Positions 54,538 to 62,133 of a stretch of 64,000 bases of DNA are shown here, one piece after another; position 1 is the stretch's first letter, and the number at the start of each line of letters is the position of its first letter. The stretch is taken from the NCBI GenBank assembly GCA_018697095.1, contig JABHSG010000004.1:62001-126000 (forward strand), in the 5' to 3' direction. The notes beneath the pieces are model-generated. The model was given only the letters and a program-made list of their open reading frames with translations. It made no database searches and was not told the origin of the DNA. This stretch comes from an archaeon (lineage in GTDB: Archaea; Nanobdellota; Nanobdellia; Woesearchaeales; GW2011-AR9). The translations under genes and the position numbers were made by a program.

Positions 54538-54561
54538 CCCGGCCAGGGCACTCCTTCTTAC
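54538..54561 (+). repeat. attR: second copy of tRNA-Glu 3' end
   Basis: CCCGGCCAGGGCACTCCTTCTTAC differs from the copy at 40186-40209 in one base. The 50 bases before it look like a decayed tRNA 3' half without a proper anticodon arm. Confidence 0.8.
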
Positions 54562-54585
54562 TGTCCACTCAATCGGGGCATTCTT

Positions 54586-55335
54586 TTACTTGAATTTCTT
54601 ACTTCTAGTCCAAAGGTCTTGAAAATATGCTTCAAAAGAATCTGCAATCTCTTGATTGATTATTTGCACAACCACTGGGTTTTTTCCTTGCAAAAATATT
54701 CCAGTTACATTCTTATACACAATAAACCAGGCTGGTGTTTTAATTTTAGAAGGCATAATTCTACAATCCATCCCTTTGTAGCTATTTCTGTTTTTCAAAG
54801 TTTTTCTATTCGTCCCTTCATTGAATAGAATCTTTCCTTTAATTCCTGTTTTCCCACGACGAACATGGTCGCGCATCCAATAAAGATCAAATCGTTTGTC
54901 TTGGATTGGATATACACCCCATGAATGATACTCTTCACCTTTTTTTAGTTTTGAATAATACAGCTCCCAAGCGGTTTGAAATCCTTTAAATCCTTCAAAC
55001 AATTTCACTGAATTGTCTTCAGTTTCATTCATTAAAAGCATCAGTGATGGCAAAATCCGACTAATTTTTTCTTTACTTTGGTCTAGTTTTTCTTTTCTCT
55101 CTTCAATATAGTCTAGAAGTCTTTTTGGTTCTGCTGCTTGGAAATATTTAGTTTTATTTTTTGTAACATAAGATACTAATCCTTTTTGAATCAGGTTTTC
55201 TAATATCTTGTAAATAATTGAGTGAGAAACACCTGACTTTTCAATAATAGGTCCAGTTGTAGATGATCCTACTTGAAGAAGTGCCAAATAGACTTTAGAT
55301 TCTCCATTTGTAAGTCCTGCTTCTTTTAGATCCAT
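54586..55335 (-). CDS. TrmB-family transcriptional regulator (copy 1)
   Basis: 249 residues. The N-terminal winged helix (EAGLTNGESKVYLALLQVGS ... SHSIIYKILENLIQKGLVSY, about 4-58) and following coiled-coil (DYIEERKEKLDQSKEKI) are TrmB hallmarks; the C-terminal part would be the ligand/sugar-binding domain. Divergent from the gene at 55427. Two paralogues (58024, 61359) share the layout. Lies in the first chromosomal segment after attR. Confidence 0.85.
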   Translation of the reverse strand: MDLKEAGLTNGESKVYLALLQVGSSTTGPIIEKSGVSHSIIYKILENLIQKGLVSYVTKNKTKYFQAAEPKRLLDYIEERKEKLDQSKEKISRILPSLMLLMNETEDNSVKLFEGFKGFQTAWELYYSKLKKGEEYHSWGVYPIQDKRFDLYWMRDHVRRGKTGIKGKILFNEGTNRKTLKNRNSYKGMDCRIMPSKIKTPAWFIVYKNVTGIFLQGKNPVVVQIINQEIADSFEAYFQDLWTRSKKFK

Positions 55336-55381
55336 GTTTGTAATAATAGCTCTTCTCAGTTATAATAGTTGTGGTTATACT

Positions 55382-55390
55382 ACCAGTGGT
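55382..55390. promoter_or_regulatory. Dyad ACCAGTGGT between divergent genes
   Basis: A 9-nt dyad (ACCA-G-TGGT) between the TrmB copy 1 and the divergent gene at 55427. Possible operator site; short, so weak support. Confidence 0.3.
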
Positions 55391-55426
55391 GGTGGGGGAA
55401 CACATATGCAGTGAGCATCAAATTTA

Positions 55427-55834
55427 ATGGTAATGGAATATAGTATAGATAGCGCAGTAAGAGAAATTATAGAAGGAACAAGGCCAAGGCACCATAATGC
55501 TCTTCCTCCGTTTGAGAAAGGTAGATTAACTACAGAAGATCAAAGAAGAGCAGTTGTAGTTCTTGAAGAAAGTATTGACCTTTGCAGAGAAAGGGGATAT
55601 CATATGAGGTCTACTTTGTGGCTAGTTGAAGAAGGGTCGGAATCAAGAATTCTTTTTTCTGATAATGCTTATGAATGTGCAAGGGGTTCAAGAATCACTA
55701 TGAATGAATTATTAAATGATGGAGTAACAGCTGAAATTTGCGATAGGTCAAAAAGCTTAGATCTGCGCAATGGTGCCTACATGCCAGAGAGTGTAAAAAT
55801 CTATTTTGATGGGAAAGTAGAAGCTACTAACTAA
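55427..55834 (+). CDS. Uncharacterised protein in tRNA-repeat segment
   Basis: 135 residues, not recognised. Contains a basic N-terminal segment (EGTRPRHHNALPPFEKGRL) and mixed alpha/beta remainder. No signal or membrane segment. Divergent from TrmB copy 1. Its stop is followed by one base and then a decayed tRNA-Glu 3' repeat (55836). Confidence 0.55.
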   Translation: MVMEYSIDSAVREIIEGTRPRHHNALPPFEKGRLTTEDQRRAVVVLEESIDLCRERGYHMRSTLWLVEEGSESRILFSDNAYECARGSRITMNELLNDGVTAEICDRSKSLDLRNGAYMPESVKIYFDGKVEATN

Positions 55835-55835
55835 C

Positions 55836-55855
55836 TGGCAGGTGCACTCATTCTT
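55836..55855 (+). repeat. Degenerate tRNA-Glu 3'-end copy
   Basis: TGGCAGGTGCACTCATTCTT against the tRNA CGGCCAGGGCACTCTTTCTT: about four differences, same orientation as attL/attR. Just after a gene stop. Confidence 0.5.
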
Positions 55856-55949
55856 TTCTAAAAATTATTACAAAGAAATTGTTTGCGTTTTCTAAGTTTG
55901 ATAAAGTTGCTTTAAAAATATTGGACCAATTAGAATCAAATTAATAGCA

Positions 55950-56849
55950 CTACTGATCTTTATTTTTCTGGGTATCATTATAACAATCTAAAACAAGCTG
56001 TAGTAAACTTCCAATTACAGGAGGAATATGTGTTCCTTTGTCAGTCCTATAGGTGACGAGTCCAATGATCGATTCATCTATATCTGAGGTCAATGGTGAT
56101 CCACTATATCCATTTTCTAGTGATGGAGTGACAACTAATGATGGGATCCCAATTTGTCCATGTACATTCATATTATAGCCTGTTTTAATCTCAACTGTTC
56201 TCATGATATGTAAATTCAATTCATTTGTTGGGTTTCCTTTGAATGAAGCAACAACCATGTTTAAATAATAATCATCTGTGGTTGGATCTCGAACATTTAG
56301 TACAGCTGCATTAGGGTTTGCCTGACTAGTTTTTAACAATGCTAAATCATATGCTGGTATAAGTGCAACAATTTTAGGGTCCTCGTAAGTTGCGTCTTTT
56401 GTGCTAACAACTTGTTGTTTTTCGTACAAATCTGCCATACTTTTTTTAACTACTACATGGTTATTTGTTAGAACAAGATTTGGTGTAATAAACACACAGC
56501 TTCCAAATGAATTTAAATTTACAACTACCTCTCCATTATCATCAATGTATTGAGTTGATACACCACAAACATTTGATTCATAGTTTTCATTGTTTAATCC
56601 TTCTCCTTGTAATGATAGTGCTTTTTCAAGTAATTCGGCATCATTGGCATCTAATCTAGAGTCCAAAATCTGTGTTTGATTTGTAAGGTACTCACGCACA
56701 CCTACTCCATAACCATCAGCTATCCTCATTACAGTATCAGAATTAGTTTTAATTTGATCACTAGCTTGTGATTGGATTGAATCAGTGTGTAATAATACTA
56801 CTGCTAATGATAATGTTAGAGCAGCATATCCTCTATTTATCTGATTCAT
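55950..56849 (-). CDS. Secreted trypsin-like serine protease
   Basis: 299 residues. A signal peptide (about 1-28) is followed by a chymotrypsin-fold domain with the whole triad: LTNNHVVV (His), PAYDLALLKT (Asp) and LENGYSGSPLT (Ser). Two Cys (NVCGV, GSCVF) could pair. It should act outside the cell; its targets are unknown. HtrA-like PDZ domains are absent. Sits alone in its tRNA-repeat segment. The TATA-like ATTTATAACT lies about 20 nt upstream on the minus strand. Confidence 0.85.
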   Translation of the reverse strand: MNQINRGYAALTLSLAVVLLHTDSIQSQASDQIKTNSDTVMRIADGYGVGVREYLTNQTQILDSRLDANDAELLEKALSLQGEGLNNENYESNVCGVSTQYIDDNGEVVVNLNSFGSCVFITPNLVLTNNHVVVKKSMADLYEKQQVVSTKDATYEDPKIVALIPAYDLALLKTSQANPNAAVLNVRDPTTDDYYLNMVVASFKGNPTNELNLHIMRTVEIKTGYNMNVHGQIGIPSLVVTPSLENGYSGSPLTSDIDESIIGLVTYRTDKGTHIPPVIGSLLQLVLDCYNDTQKNKDQ

Positions 56850-56965
56850 AACATCTCGCCTTTACTCATAGTTATAAATTTAACTACTCTAAAGTAATGG
56901 TCAATAGGAGTCTGAGTCAATCTGAAAGTAATAGTGGAATATTAATCCCTTTATTTTTTTCTAAC

Positions 56966-56994
56966 GGCCGGCCAGGGCACTCTTTATTCTCAGG
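56966..56994 (+). repeat. tRNA-Glu 3'-end copy
   Basis: The 16 bases GGCCAGGGCACTCTTT (56970-56985) match the tRNA 3' end and flank exactly, followed by ATTCTCAGG against CTTACAGG. Confidence 0.75.
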
Positions 56995-57053
56995 TTTTTT
57001 TTGACATTATTACATTAACCCTTATAATAAAAGCTCAATTTTGACTAATTCTT

Positions 57054-57539
57054 ATGGTTTCAGAAAATAACGTGGGGATTCCAGGCATTATTGAACTTCA
57101 AAAAGGAGTCTATGCCCCAAAAGGAACTACAATCACTGAAGGACCAGTAACAATATTGGTGCACCCTTATCACAATTCCAGAAGAAAGCCAGTTAAAAAT
57201 CTTGATGGATTCTTAGGGAGTTATCAAGGGAATCTTATAACATTTGAAGGACCAGGAATATTTTTTGAAGAAACAGTTTCTAGGGTTGCTCAAAGTTCAA
57301 ATGGAGTAGGAAGTAGATTTTATGTCAAAACTGTAACTCCTTATGGTACGAATCCTTTAGAAATGACTTGGGATGAGATGGCTGAATTTATTCGATCTTT
57401 TGGTGATGACAATATTGACGCTGCAGGTGGTCGACTTGGTAAAGGTGATTCAGGATGTCTTGGAGTAATTGCAAGACAGTTACGGACAAGAGGTTTGCAA
57501 GTTCAATATTTGGATGGATTAGTTGTCCCATTCAATTAG
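57054..57539 (+). CDS. Uncharacterised protein in tRNA-repeat segment
   Basis: 161 residues, not recognised. Beta-rich with Gly/Pro turns (QKGVYAPKGTTITEGPVTIL) in the first half and a helical end containing GRLGKGDSGCLGVIARQLRT. No signal or membrane segment. Flanked by tRNA 3'-end copies on both sides (56970 and 57551). A TTATAATAAAA box about 20-25 nt upstream suggests a leaderless transcript. Confidence 0.6.
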   Translation: MVSENNVGIPGIIELQKGVYAPKGTTITEGPVTILVHPYHNSRRKPVKNLDGFLGSYQGNLITFEGPGIFFEETVSRVAQSSNGVGSRFYVKTVTPYGTNPLEMTWDEMAEFIRSFGDDNIDAAGGRLGKGDSGCLGVIARQLRTRGLQVQYLDGLVVPFN

Positions 57540-57548
57540 TCTAAGCAA

Positions 57549-57558
57549 GCGGCCAGGG
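57549..57558 (+). repeat. Short tRNA-Glu 3'-end remnant
   Basis: GCGGCCAGGG keeps the acceptor part of the repeat but loses the flank. Placed just after a gene stop like the others. Alone it would be weak; the pattern supports it. Confidence 0.4.
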
Positions 57559-57574
57559 TTAGTAAGTAACAATC

Positions 57575-57934
57575 TCACTCCACCAAATAATACTGCACTG
57601 CCACAATCCTGTTCTGAACCAGCAACTCTGGGTTTACATTGCAAACATCTTGAACTTCTGCCAACTCAGTTAGCTCGGCATATAGTCTATTCGTTGTAGC
57701 ACACAATTGTGAAAGTTGCTTGGTTTTTGCAACATCATTTATCCCATCATCACCATAGGCATATGCATTTGCACGCTCTGGTTTTATTGACCAGATTTTC
57801 TCATAAAAATCTCCCATTGGATTATTCATCGGCATTTGCAGTACTCTTGGCCTTCCAATTGTTAGTGCTGTTTCCCCTGACAAAAGGCCTGGCCCATTTA
57901 TCCCAACCTCAAGTAATCTTAGCTTGTCTGTCAT
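57575..57934 (-). CDS. Uncharacterised protein in tRNA-repeat segment
   Basis: 119 residues, not recognised. The N-terminal third has beta character (LEVGINGPGLLSGETALTIG); the remainder is helical (TKQLSQLCATTNRLYAELTE). Divergent from TrmB copy 2 with a GC-rich palindrome between them. Confidence 0.5.
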   Translation of the reverse strand: MTDKLRLLEVGINGPGLLSGETALTIGRPRVLQMPMNNPMGDFYEKIWSIKPERANAYAYGDDGINDVAKTKQLSQLCATTNRLYAELTELAEVQDVCNVNPELLVQNRIVAVQYYLVE

Positions 57935-57970
57935 ATCAAATCAAAACAACAGCTATTACTTAAGTGAGAA

Positions 57971-57987
57971 GGCCCCCTAAGGGGACC
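57971..57987. promoter_or_regulatory. GC-rich dyad next to the TATA box of TrmB copy 2
   Basis: GGCCCCCTAAGGGGACC pairs GG-CCCC with GGGG-CC around CTAA-type centre and lies 4-5 bases before TTTTATAAAA. In an AT-rich background this stands out as an operator. Confidence 0.5.
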
Positions 57988-58023
57988 ACTAGTTTTATAA
58001 AAAACCACGACTATTAAACATCA

Positions 58024-58785
58024 ATGGCAATTCGTGAACTCAAAAAGCTTGGTTTAACTCCTGGTGAGATTAAGGTATATGAATCCTTAATCAACTTTGG
58101 TGAGTCAACAAAAACTAAACTAGCAAAGCGTTCAGAAGTTTCTCCTTCAAAAATTTATGATATTGCAAATAGGTTAATCAGAAAAGGGATAGTAACTGCT
58201 GTAAAAAAACAAGGAGTTATGCATTTCAAAGCAGCGAATCCAAAAAGACTTGGCGACTTTGTTAAAAACAAAGAGCAAGAAATTAAAGGGCAAAAAGATA
58301 TTGTTGACAAAATTCTTCCTTCATTACTCGCTAAGTATCAACAGAACAAAGAAGACGTAGATATAGATGTGTACTATGGATGGGATGGACTCAAAACTGC
58401 ATTTTTGCATCTAGAAAACTCTGCAAAAAAAAAAGATACTAGTGATGTATTTGGCGCTTCAGTTGGTCTTGCACCTAAGCAAGGTGATATTTTTTGGAAA
58501 CAGCATCAATTAAGAGTAGAAAAGTTAGGATACAAAGTAAGAATTATTTTCAATGAAGATTTAAAAAAAAATAGAAAACAACGATATGAATATTATGTCG
58601 AGCACCCTTTACATGAGATCCGTTATTTGCATCAAAAAACGTTAACTGAGTTTTATGTGTATAACGAGGCAGTTTTGATTCTGATCTCTTTAGAGACACC
58701 AATTGGAATAATGGTCAAAAGCAAAGAGACAGTGAAATCATTTAGACAGTTTTTTCAAACGTTGTGGAAACAAGCAAAGAAATGA
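58024..58785 (+). CDS. TrmB-family transcriptional regulator (copy 2)
   Basis: 253 residues. HTH region ELKKLGLTPGEIKVYESLIN and EVSPSKIYDIANRLIRKGIV (about 4-60), then a coiled coil and C-terminal ligand-binding-like domain. Close in layout to copies 1 and 3. A TTTTATAAAAAA box about 21 nt upstream makes it leaderless, with a GC-rich dyad beside it, which suggests autoregulation. Its stop is followed by a tRNA 3' remnant. Confidence 0.85.
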   Translation: MAIRELKKLGLTPGEIKVYESLINFGESTKTKLAKRSEVSPSKIYDIANRLIRKGIVTAVKKQGVMHFKAANPKRLGDFVKNKEQEIKGQKDIVDKILPSLLAKYQQNKEDVDIDVYYGWDGLKTAFLHLENSAKKKDTSDVFGASVGLAPKQGDIFWKQHQLRVEKLGYKVRIIFNEDLKKNRKQRYEYYVEHPLHEIRYLHQKTLTEFYVYNEAVLILISLETPIGIMVKSKETVKSFRQFFQTLWKQAKK

Positions 58786-58790
58786 ACTGT

Positions 58791-58802
58791 CAAGGCACTC
58801 AT
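58791..58802 (+). repeat. Partial tRNA-Glu 3'-end remnant
   Basis: CAAGGCACTCAT keeps GGCACTC of the repeat, five bases after a gene stop. Short match, supported by the ladder pattern. Confidence 0.4.
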
Positions 58803-58894
58803 TTTTTTGTGAACCCAATATAAGGATTTTTTCCAGTATTAATTCAATATTTTGTGGCATCATACTTATAAAAAACTAGCTAACAGCATTCGTC

Positions 58895-59476
58895 ATGGGA
58901 CTTGATGACTTAGCTAGACTATTTGTTCAAAGTATTGACCTTTATAATGATCTGTCTGAACAAGAAGATGATTCGCATCCTGGTTATACTCAATTACAAT
59001 CATTATTAGCAGGATTTCATGGAGATGATTTTCGTGAATCTATTCAGTGGGCAGTTTTGTCTTATCCCCGAGTATGTTATGAAACTGCTTTTTTAACTGG
59101 TCAACGAGCATATTTTGATATAGCTTTAGAGCTAACGGATGGAGAGATTAAACCAGTTAATGTTATTCCTGTCCATTATTTGGTTTCAGACGATGATGGT
59201 GGAATTTCATGTGGGTATAACGAAATTGAAATGGAGGGAGATTTTCTTGTATGGAAAAGTTGGCGTGATTTAACACTTCGTAAAAAAATTTTTACAGAGG
59301 ATAGATTTCCAACATATGATGATGCAGAGTTAGATCAAGATGTATTATTACTAAACCAGGATATTCAAATTGGTGCACTTGTTTCAAATAGTAGTGTAAA
59401 TGCTAGGGTTAAATCTCGCAAAGCACTTTCAAACAATAGTGGGTACCGTTTTCAGTACAAAGTAGAACATCAATGA
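58895..59476 (+). CDS. Uncharacterised protein in tRNA-repeat segment
   Basis: 193 residues, not recognised. Acidic N-terminal half (NDLSEQEDDSHPGYTQLQSL) and beta-rich middle with aromatic residues. No signal peptide or membrane helix. A TTATAAAAAAC box lies about 22 nt before the ATG. Stop precedes a tRNA 3' copy by 22 bases. Confidence 0.6.
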   Translation: MGLDDLARLFVQSIDLYNDLSEQEDDSHPGYTQLQSLLAGFHGDDFRESIQWAVLSYPRVCYETAFLTGQRAYFDIALELTDGEIKPVNVIPVHYLVSDDDGGISCGYNEIEMEGDFLVWKSWRDLTLRKKIFTEDRFPTYDDAELDQDVLLLNQDIQIGALVSNSSVNARVKSRKALSNNSGYRFQYKVEHQ

Positions 59477-59498
59477 AAAGAAATATTTCTTTTAAGAC

Positions 59499-59518
59499 AG
59501 GCCAGATACACTCTTATT
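59499..59518 (+). repeat. Degenerate tRNA-Glu 3'-end copy
   Basis: AGGCCAGATACACTCTTATT compared with CGGCCAGGGCACTCTTTCTT; same orientation, about four differences plus a shift. Confidence 0.45.
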
Positions 59519-59519
59519 A

Positions 59520-60566
59520 TTAATTAATCAGTTTTCTTACAACACCATTACTTGCATCTATCTCTACTAAATCACCATCTTTGAATACTTTACTTGCAAA
59601 TTCTAATCCAACAATACAAGGTTTCTTCATCTCTCTTGCAACAATTGCTGCGTGAGATAACACTCCTCCAGCGTCTGTTATGAACCCTGCAGATTTTTCA
59701 ATCAAGTGAGCATATTCTGGTCTTGTCATTCCTGTTACAAGAATGTCTCCATGTTCAAACTTAGCATTTGGATGTGGATCAAAAATTACTCTAACTCTTC
59801 CTCTGACAATTCCTGGGTATGCTGTTGTACCCTTAACTTCATTTGTTAAGACTTTAGTATCTTTATTTTTCACCTGAAATTCTTCTTTGGATAACAATTC
59901 AAATTTCCCTTTTGTGAAGACAATAGCAGTATACTTATGTCTCTTCTCAAGAACAGACACCTCAGGTAATTGACCAGATATAAGAAATTCTTCGAACTCT
60001 TCTTTAGTCATAGATAAAATCAATTCTGAAGAAAGTCCAATCTGATCTGCAATTTGACTTGCAAATAGTTTCATAAATTTTTCAGTTTGTTCATACGCTG
60101 GTTCAGCGTAGACTCTAGCTTCAGTTAAAGTTGCTAAGTGTTTATCCAAAATGTCTTGTGGTAAAAAATCAACTGATATTTTTACAGCGCGGTGTGGCGA
60201 ACCATACGCAAGCATTGCTTTAATGAACTGATCATAATCCTTTTTTGTGATAATTTTATTTTCAAGACTTTTTATCAAAAAAAGAACATCATCTGTTTTT
60301 GATTTAAGTTTTGTGCACCATTTGGTCACATTAGTTTCATCTTGGATTAATCTCTTTGCCATTAAACTGCCAAATCTATAGTGGTCATTTTTTTCAAGTG
60401 AGCAGACAGTAAACCCTTCTTTTGAAACAAATAAAGATAGTTCTAAAGATTCACCTAATGTCTCTTTAAGAGTTTCAGTATACTGTTCTCCAAGATAGCT
60501 TGAAGTTAAAATACTCCATCTGCCAGCCCAATGTTTAATCCATTGTTTATCTGCCAAATGGTCCAC
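59520..60566 (-). CDS. PEP-utilising swivelling-domain protein (second copy)
   Basis: About 348 residues if started at the GTG at 60566 (or TTG at 60557, with AGGTGG just before). The frame is open up to 60854, but that part is antisense to nothing conserved and overlaps the HAD-like gene, so it is left out. The last ~95 residues have GTTAYPGIVRGRVRVIFDPH and DAGGVLSHAAIVAREMKKPC, with the active His. ATP-grasp and PEP-barrel domains are missing, as in the protein at 4104. Overlaps the HAD-like gene upstream by 8-20 nt. Confidence 0.7.
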   Translation of the reverse strand: MDHLADKQWIKHWAGRWSILTSSYLGEQYTETLKETLGESLELSLFVSKEGFTVCSLEKNDHYRFGSLMAKRLIQDETNVTKWCTKLKSKTDDVLFLIKSLENKIITKKDYDQFIKAMLAYGSPHRAVKISVDFLPQDILDKHLATLTEARVYAEPAYEQTEKFMKLFASQIADQIGLSSELILSMTKEEFEEFLISGQLPEVSVLEKRHKYTAIVFTKGKFELLSKEEFQVKNKDTKVLTNEVKGTTAYPGIVRGRVRVIFDPHPNAKFEHGDILVTGMTRPEYAHLIEKSAGFITDAGGVLSHAAIVAREMKKPCIVGLEFASKVFKDGDLVEIDASNGVVRKLIN

Positions 60567-61218
60567 CTGCTTCTTGTATGAATACTGATCTATCCATGCG
60601 TAGACCTGCCATCTGTACTTCAATTCCGCTTGGTTTTTCACTAACTTGGTAACCAAATGTTTCTCTTGGGTCAGAGCCAGCGTATGCCTTAAGAGCAGCA
60701 GCAAGGTTTGCAGCATTGTCTTCAAAAACTGTCCAGACATCTGTGTTAGGTTCGAATAATTCTTTAGCTTTCGCCCATGTTGCAGATTGCTTCTTGCTAC
60801 CAAGTTCATATATTCCATGCACATCTGCTGCTGCAACGAGTCCTGATTCAACAAGTGGCCAGGTTGCCAAAGCTGCGCCTTCAGGAATATCAGCAGTAAT
60901 TATAATTGGTCTAATACCTTTAGTTCTGTAACCTTCTGTAATCAGTTTTGCTGCTCCAGGTAATATCCTTGGCACTAATTCTTTGTTATGAATCATCTCT
61001 GCAGTCCATTGAAGATACTGGTCTACTGGGACATCTCTAATCATTTCAGAAGTACTCATCCCATGCTTTGTTGCAACTTTTTCTAAATAGAATTCTTTAT
61101 TCTTTCCAGGCTGCGCCCCTACATACCCTTGGATAGTGTCAAGAGAATCAAATATAACAATTGGGTCCCTTCCACTAGCAGTTCTCATTACTTCAAATAT
61201 TCCGTCATTCATTTCCAT
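60547..61218 (-). CDS. HAD-like hydrolase partner of the swivelling protein
   Basis: 223 residues. IVIFDSLDTIQGYVG resembles HAD motif I (Asp followed by a second Asp three later, DxxDT, not the usual DxDxT), PIIITADIPEG motif II, and VWTVFEDNAAN motif IV. The relaxed motif I makes activity uncertain. Operon order and overlap with the swivelling-domain gene suggest a joint phosphotransfer or phosphatase role. Divergent from TrmB copy 3 at 61359. Confidence 0.55.
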   Translation of the reverse strand: MEMNDGIFEVMRTASGRDPIVIFDSLDTIQGYVGAQPGKNKEFYLEKVATKHGMSTSEMIRDVPVDQYLQWTAEMIHNKELVPRILPGAAKLITEGYRTKGIRPIIITADIPEGAALATWPLVESGLVAAADVHGIYELGSKKQSATWAKAKELFEPNTDVWTVFEDNAANLAAALKAYAGSDPRETFGYQVSEKPSGIEVQMAGLRMDRSVFIQEAGGPFGR

Positions 61219-61298
61219 TCATCTCCGTCTTTTTCTAAATCACTACTAGTTATTTCTTATACTAAAGTGGTGACTCAAGGGGTATTTAAACAGTTATT

Positions 61299-61312
61299 CT
61301 CCATATTTGGAG
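61299..61312. promoter_or_regulatory. Dyad CTCCA-N4-TGGAG between divergent units
   Basis: Perfect 5-bp arms around TATT between the HAD/PEP operon and TrmB copy 3, 40-60 bases from the latter's start. Likely operator for the divergent pair. Confidence 0.45.
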
Positions 61313-61358
61313 GATAAAGAAGATAACTTTAAATAAGAAAGACTCTTTATGGAAATCA

Positions 61359-62078
61359 ATGGACACTCAAATTCTTGAAGACATTGGGCTTACTAATGCA
61401 GAGATTAAAGTCTACTTGGCTTTACTAGAACTAGGTACTTCTAGTGCTGGCCCAATACTTGACAAAAGTGCTTTACAAAATTCGGTAGTGCACATGACAC
61501 TGCATAAGTTAATCGATAAAGGGTTTGTCACATTTGTAAAAGAAGGAAAACGTAATCATTACCAAGCAGCAAACCCACGTCATATAATTGATTTCATTAA
61601 TCATAAAAAAGAACGCTTTGAACAGATACTTCCTGAGTTACTCATAAAGCAACAAGAAGCAAAGCAAAAACCAGAAATAATTTCATTTAGAGGAATTAGA
61701 GGAATCAAAGAGTTACTCATGGGACTTTTAGATGCTGGTGGATCCGAGCACCATACATTTGGCTCGAGCGTCAAATCACTTATGCTTGGAGAAGCTTGGT
61801 GGATTAGTTACCATAAAAAACGTGCAGCAAAAGATATCAAAGCTAAACTTCTTTTTAATGAGTCTTTAGCTAATTGGAGTGCAGATAAAAAATATTTAAA
61901 AACAAAAATTCGTTATACAAAAGCAGGGTTTGAACCATTAACTGAAACAATAATTAGAAACGATAAAGTTGCTATAATCATTTGGAGCGACAAGCCACTT
62001 GGCGTTCTTATACATCAAAAAGAAGCAGCGCAGTCTTATGATCAATTTTTCAACATAATGTGGAAACAAGCCAAGTAA
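61359..62078 (+). CDS. TrmB-family transcriptional regulator (copy 3)
   Basis: 239 residues. ILEDIGLTNAEIKVYLALLE and NSVVHMTLHKLIDKGFVTFV form the HTH (about 5-60). ISFRGIRGIKELLMGLLDAG begins the C-terminal domain shared with copies 1 and 2. Divergently placed with the HAD/PEP-swivel operon, so it may control that phosphotransfer pair. An ATG at 61350 is a further upstream in-frame candidate. Confidence 0.85.
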   Translation: MDTQILEDIGLTNAEIKVYLALLELGTSSAGPILDKSALQNSVVHMTLHKLIDKGFVTFVKEGKRNHYQAANPRHIIDFINHKKERFEQILPELLIKQQEAKQKPEIISFRGIRGIKELLMGLLDAGGSEHHTFGSSVKSLMLGEAWWISYHKKRAAKDIKAKLLFNESLANWSADKKYLKTKIRYTKAGFEPLTETIIRNDKVAIIIWSDKPLGVLIHQKEAAQSYDQFFNIMWKQAK

Positions 62079-62100
62079 TGATCAGTTCTGTATTCTTTTA

Positions 62101-62133
62101 TTTCAACCTTTTCTGTGATCAATACAACCTGAA
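62101..62133. repeat. 33-bp repeat, copy 2 (relic of small membrane gene end)
   Basis: Matches 42429-42461 except in a 4-base block and one other base. On the minus strand it would encode FRLY then a stop in place of FRLYWLQKRLKD, so it is a broken relic of the 3' end of the small membrane gene. Confidence 0.65.

Larger units (their letters stand above)
40186..54561 (+). mobile_element. Integrated element at tRNA-Glu, about 14.4 kb
   Basis: Bounded by 24-nt direct repeats of the tRNA-Glu 3' end (one mismatch) with the integrase gene next to the intact tRNA. Inside are about 20 genes unlike those of the surrounding chromosome: replication-type ATPase with LSm and zinc-ribbon neighbours, RHH and wHTH regulators, nuclease-like proteins, several membrane proteins, and an Ltp-like protein. 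No capsid or conjugation gene was recognised, so whether it is a provirus, an integrated plasmid or another integrative element is open. Confidence 0.8.

Noticed and set aside
54490-54550. A second complete tRNA gene before attR
   Set aside because: Only the 3' acceptor/T-arm part matches; no valid anticodon or D arm can be folded.
60567-60854. N-terminal extension of the PEP-swivelling frame
   Set aside because: It lies wholly across the HAD-like gene in another frame, has a low-complexity Leu/Gln/Asn composition and no conserved motif.
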